A stretch of DNA of 10,795 bases from an uncultured Gammaproteobacteria bacterium (lineage in GTDB: Bacteria; Pseudomonadota; Gammaproteobacteria; Rariloculales; Rariloculaceae): contig CAMPKU010000155.1 in NCBI GenBank assembly GCA_946887385.1, positions 1 through 10,795 on the forward strand, written 5' to 3'. The stretch's first letter is position 1, and each line of letters begins with the position of its first letter. Positions 9,811-10,795 of this stretch are shown piece after piece. A program made the translations under genes and the position numbers. The notes under the pieces were generated by a model. The model was not told the origin of the DNA. It was given only the letters and a program-made list of their open reading frames with translations, and searched no databases.

Positions 9811-9900
9811 GCGATGCGCCGCGGCGCCGTTGCGCAGGCGTACGCGCCACCCGTCGGCAGTGCAGGTGCGCCGAAGGTACGCTGCGCTCAGATCGACGCG

Positions 9901-9917
9901 CGCACTAAAACAGGGCG
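9901..9917. promoter_or_regulatory. Weaker NtrC-type site upstream of glnA
   Basis: CGCACTAAAACAGGGCG aligns with the dyad TGCACCA-N3-TGGTGCA at the GCAC core and, less well, on the right (GGGC for GTGC). Its centre at 9909 is exactly 32 bp, three helical turns, from the centre of the strong site. That matches the spacing I recall for the two high-affinity NtrC sites of E. coli glnA. The spacing is the main support. Confidence 0.4.
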
Positions 9918-9932
9918 CTTTTCGGCGCTGGC

Positions 9933-9949
9933 TGCACCACTGCGGTGCT
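9933..9949. promoter_or_regulatory. NtrC-binding site (enhancer) for glnA
   Basis: TGCACCACTGCGGTGCT contains the perfect inverted repeat GCACC-N5-GGTGC. It differs from the NtrC dyad TGCACCA-N3-TGGTGCT in one arm base (C for the first T of the right arm). Its centre lies about 95 bases before the predicted sigma-54 start at about 10036, a typical enhancer distance. Confidence 0.75.
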
Positions 9950-10009
9950 CGTCAGCGCCGGTCTGTTGCAAAGCGCGTGCGGAAACAGTACGTTACGCCC
10001 GTCCCAGGG

Positions 10010-10025
10010 TGGCACAAAGAATGCA
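10010..10025 (+). promoter_or_regulatory. Sigma-54 (RpoN) promoter of glnA
   Basis: TGGCACAAAGAATGCA has the invariant GG (10011-10012) and GC (10023-10024) exactly ten bases apart. It matches TGGCAC-N5-TTGCA with one mismatch (ATGCA). Transcription should start near 10036, leaving about 90 bases of leader. Together with the upstream NtrC dyads this is the classic nitrogen-controlled glnA arrangement. Confidence 0.8.
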
Positions 10026-10125
10026 CATCCGGGACTCTCTTCAGAGGGCCAACTGCCGCGCGCGCGCCCCAGACAACGGCCGGCAGCGACAACAACTTCA
10101 AAGACAGCAGCAACGGAGGAATTCC

Positions 10126-10795
10126 ATGTCGCCCGCCGAGGTACTCAAGCTCATCAAGGAAAAAGGCGCCAAGTTCGTCGACCTGCGTTTCACGGACACA
10201 CGTGGCAAAGAGCAGCACGTCACCGTGCCCTCGCACAGCGTCGACGCCAGCGTATTCGAGGACGGCAAGATGTTCGACGGCTCGTCGATCTCCGGCTGGA
10301 AGGGCATCAACGAGTCGGACATGATCCTCATGCTCGATCCGACGACGGCCGTGCTCGACCCGTTCATGGAAGAAACCACCATGAACATCCGCTGCGACAT
10401 CGTCGAGCCGACCACCATGCAGGGTTACGAGCGCGACCCGCGCTCGGCCGCAAAGCGCGCCGAGGCCTACATGCGCTCGACGGGCTTGGCCGACGAGGCG
10501 TTCTTCGGCCCCGAGAACGAGTTTTTCATTTTCGACGATGTGCGTTGGGCGTCGCAGATGCACGGCGCGTTCTATGCCATCGAGTCCTATGAGGGCGCGT
10601 GGCAGAGCGGCAAAGTGCTCGAGGAAGGCAACTTGGGCCACCGCCCCGGCGTGAAGGGCGGCTATTTCCCGGTACCGCCCGTCGATTCGCTGCAGGACAT
10701 CCGCTCGGCGATGTGCCTCGCGCTCGAGGAGATGGGCCTCGTCGTCGAAGTGCACCACCATGAGGTCGCGACGGCCGGCCAGTGCGAGATCGGCG
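10126..10795 (+). CDS. glnA: Glutamine synthetase type I, 3' end cut by window edge
   Basis: GlnA makes glutamine from glutamate, ammonia and ATP as a cytoplasmic dodecamer and is the main entry point for ammonia assimilation. The first 223 codons are visible, about half of the usual 470 residues. The N-terminal beta-grasp domain contains [19 protein letters not shown] and [12 protein letters not shown] (50-61, with Asp51 of the ammonium site). The catalytic domain begins with [12 protein letters not shown], where E130 and E132 are metal ligands, and [14 protein letters not shown] supplies E213 and E221. These follow the enterobacterial enzyme with a one-residue offset. Start ATG at 10126 has GGAGGA (10115-10120) five bases upstream. 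The Tyr adenylylation site would lie beyond the edge. Expression is probably driven by NtrC and sigma-54. Confidence 0.97.
   Translation, partial: MSPAEVLKLIKEKGAKFVDLRFTDTRGKEQHVTVPSHSVDASVFEDGKMFDGSSISGWKGINESDMILMLDPTTAVLDPFMEETTMNIRCDIVEPTTMQGYERDPRSAAKRAEAYMRSTGLADEAFFGPENEFFIFDDVRWASQMHGAFYAIESYEGAWQSGKVLEEGNLGHRPGVKGGYFPVPPVDSLQDIRSAMCLALEEMGLVVEVHHHEVATAGQCEIG

Larger units (their letters stand above)
9767..10125. other. Divergent control region between glycyl-tRNA synthetase and glnA
   Basis: This 359-base spacer holds the synthetase operon promoter at its left end, two NtrC-type sites (9901-9917, 9933-9949), a sigma-54 promoter (10010-10025) and a glnA leader of about 90 bases. The leader has CTGCCG (10053-10058) that can pair with CGGCAG (10081-10086) as a stem with a 22-base loop, of unknown meaning. 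A weak sigma-70-like pair, TTGCAA (9966-9971) and TACGTT (9989-9994) with 17 bases between, might give basal glnA expression. I see no gene in it; a frame spanning 9830-10324 has no recognisable product and is overlapped by glnA. Confidence 0.6.

Noticed and set aside
8354..9811. Long open frame (485 codons) on the plus strand opposite the glycyl-tRNA synthetase
   Set aside because: The product is low-complexity Arg/Ala/Leu/Val/His-rich sequence with no family motif, and the opposite strand encodes a clear full-length synthetase. Such mirror frames are common in GC-rich genes.
9830..10592. Plus-strand frames running from the spacer into glnA
   Set aside because: They overlap the NtrC/sigma-54 region and glnA in other frames, and the Arg/Ser-rich products lack homology. 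glnA has a strong start and conserved catalytic motifs.

Overview
This is an ordinary core-genome stretch around a chromosomal replication origin. It has the order rnpA-rpmH (minus), dnaA-dnaN-recF-gyrB (plus), then plsC, gmhB and glycyl-tRNA synthetase (minus), and the 5' part of glnA (plus). The protein sequences, the high G+C (strong G/C preference at third codon positions) and the rpmH-dnaA-dnaN-recF-gyrB order point to a gammaproteobacterium. DnaA, L34 and GyrB look pseudomonad or enterobacterial in type, and the genes after gyrB follow the layout I remember for Pseudomonas (plsC, gmhB, glycyl-tRNA synthetase genes, all pointing back toward gyrB). The exact lineage cannot be read from the window; a high-GC, early-branching gammaproteobacterium is a guess. 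I see no mobile element, CRISPR array, tRNA, rRNA or accessory cassette.

Layout. 1-510 (minus): rnpA, cut by the left edge, and rpmH (ribosomal protein L34), with a good promoter at 578-607. 511-742: divergent spacer with one perfect DnaA box at 665-673 over the probable dnaA promoter. 743-2092: dnaA. 2093-2277: dnaA-dnaN spacer with an 11-bp tandem repeat carrying CCACA cores, a near-consensus DnaA box and an AT-rich tract; this is a candidate oriC. 2278-3375: dnaN. 3411-4475: recF, which carries two perfect 14-bp parS-type palindromes inside its reading frame. 4505-6919: gyrB, with a perfect TATAAT overlapping the recF stop codon. 6929-9766 (minus): a tight three-gene unit, glycyl-tRNA synthetase then gmhB then plsC, with 5- and 7-base gaps. 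9767-10125: divergent control region holding a sigma-54 promoter and two NtrC-type sites for glnA. 10126 to the right edge: glnA (glutamine synthetase), cut after 223 codons.

How the parts work together. DnaA starts replication, DnaN is the polymerase clamp, RecF acts in gap repair, GyrB supplies negative supercoiling, and the parS sites would mark the origin for ParB-driven segregation. The minus-strand unit combines tRNA charging with envelope precursors (LPS heptose and phosphatidic acid). glnA looks nitrogen-controlled in the enterobacterial manner.

The most notable observations are: (1) the glycyl-tRNA synthetase is the single-chain homodimeric type, sitting where related genomes carry the two-gene glyQ-glyS tetrameric enzyme; (2) two parS sites in recF, one apparently overlapping the -35 region of the gyrB promoter; (3) a well-formed NtrC/sigma-54 control region for glnA with two sites 32 bp apart; (4) an origin-like repeat cluster between dnaA and dnaN. 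I found no convincing undescribed multi-gene system.
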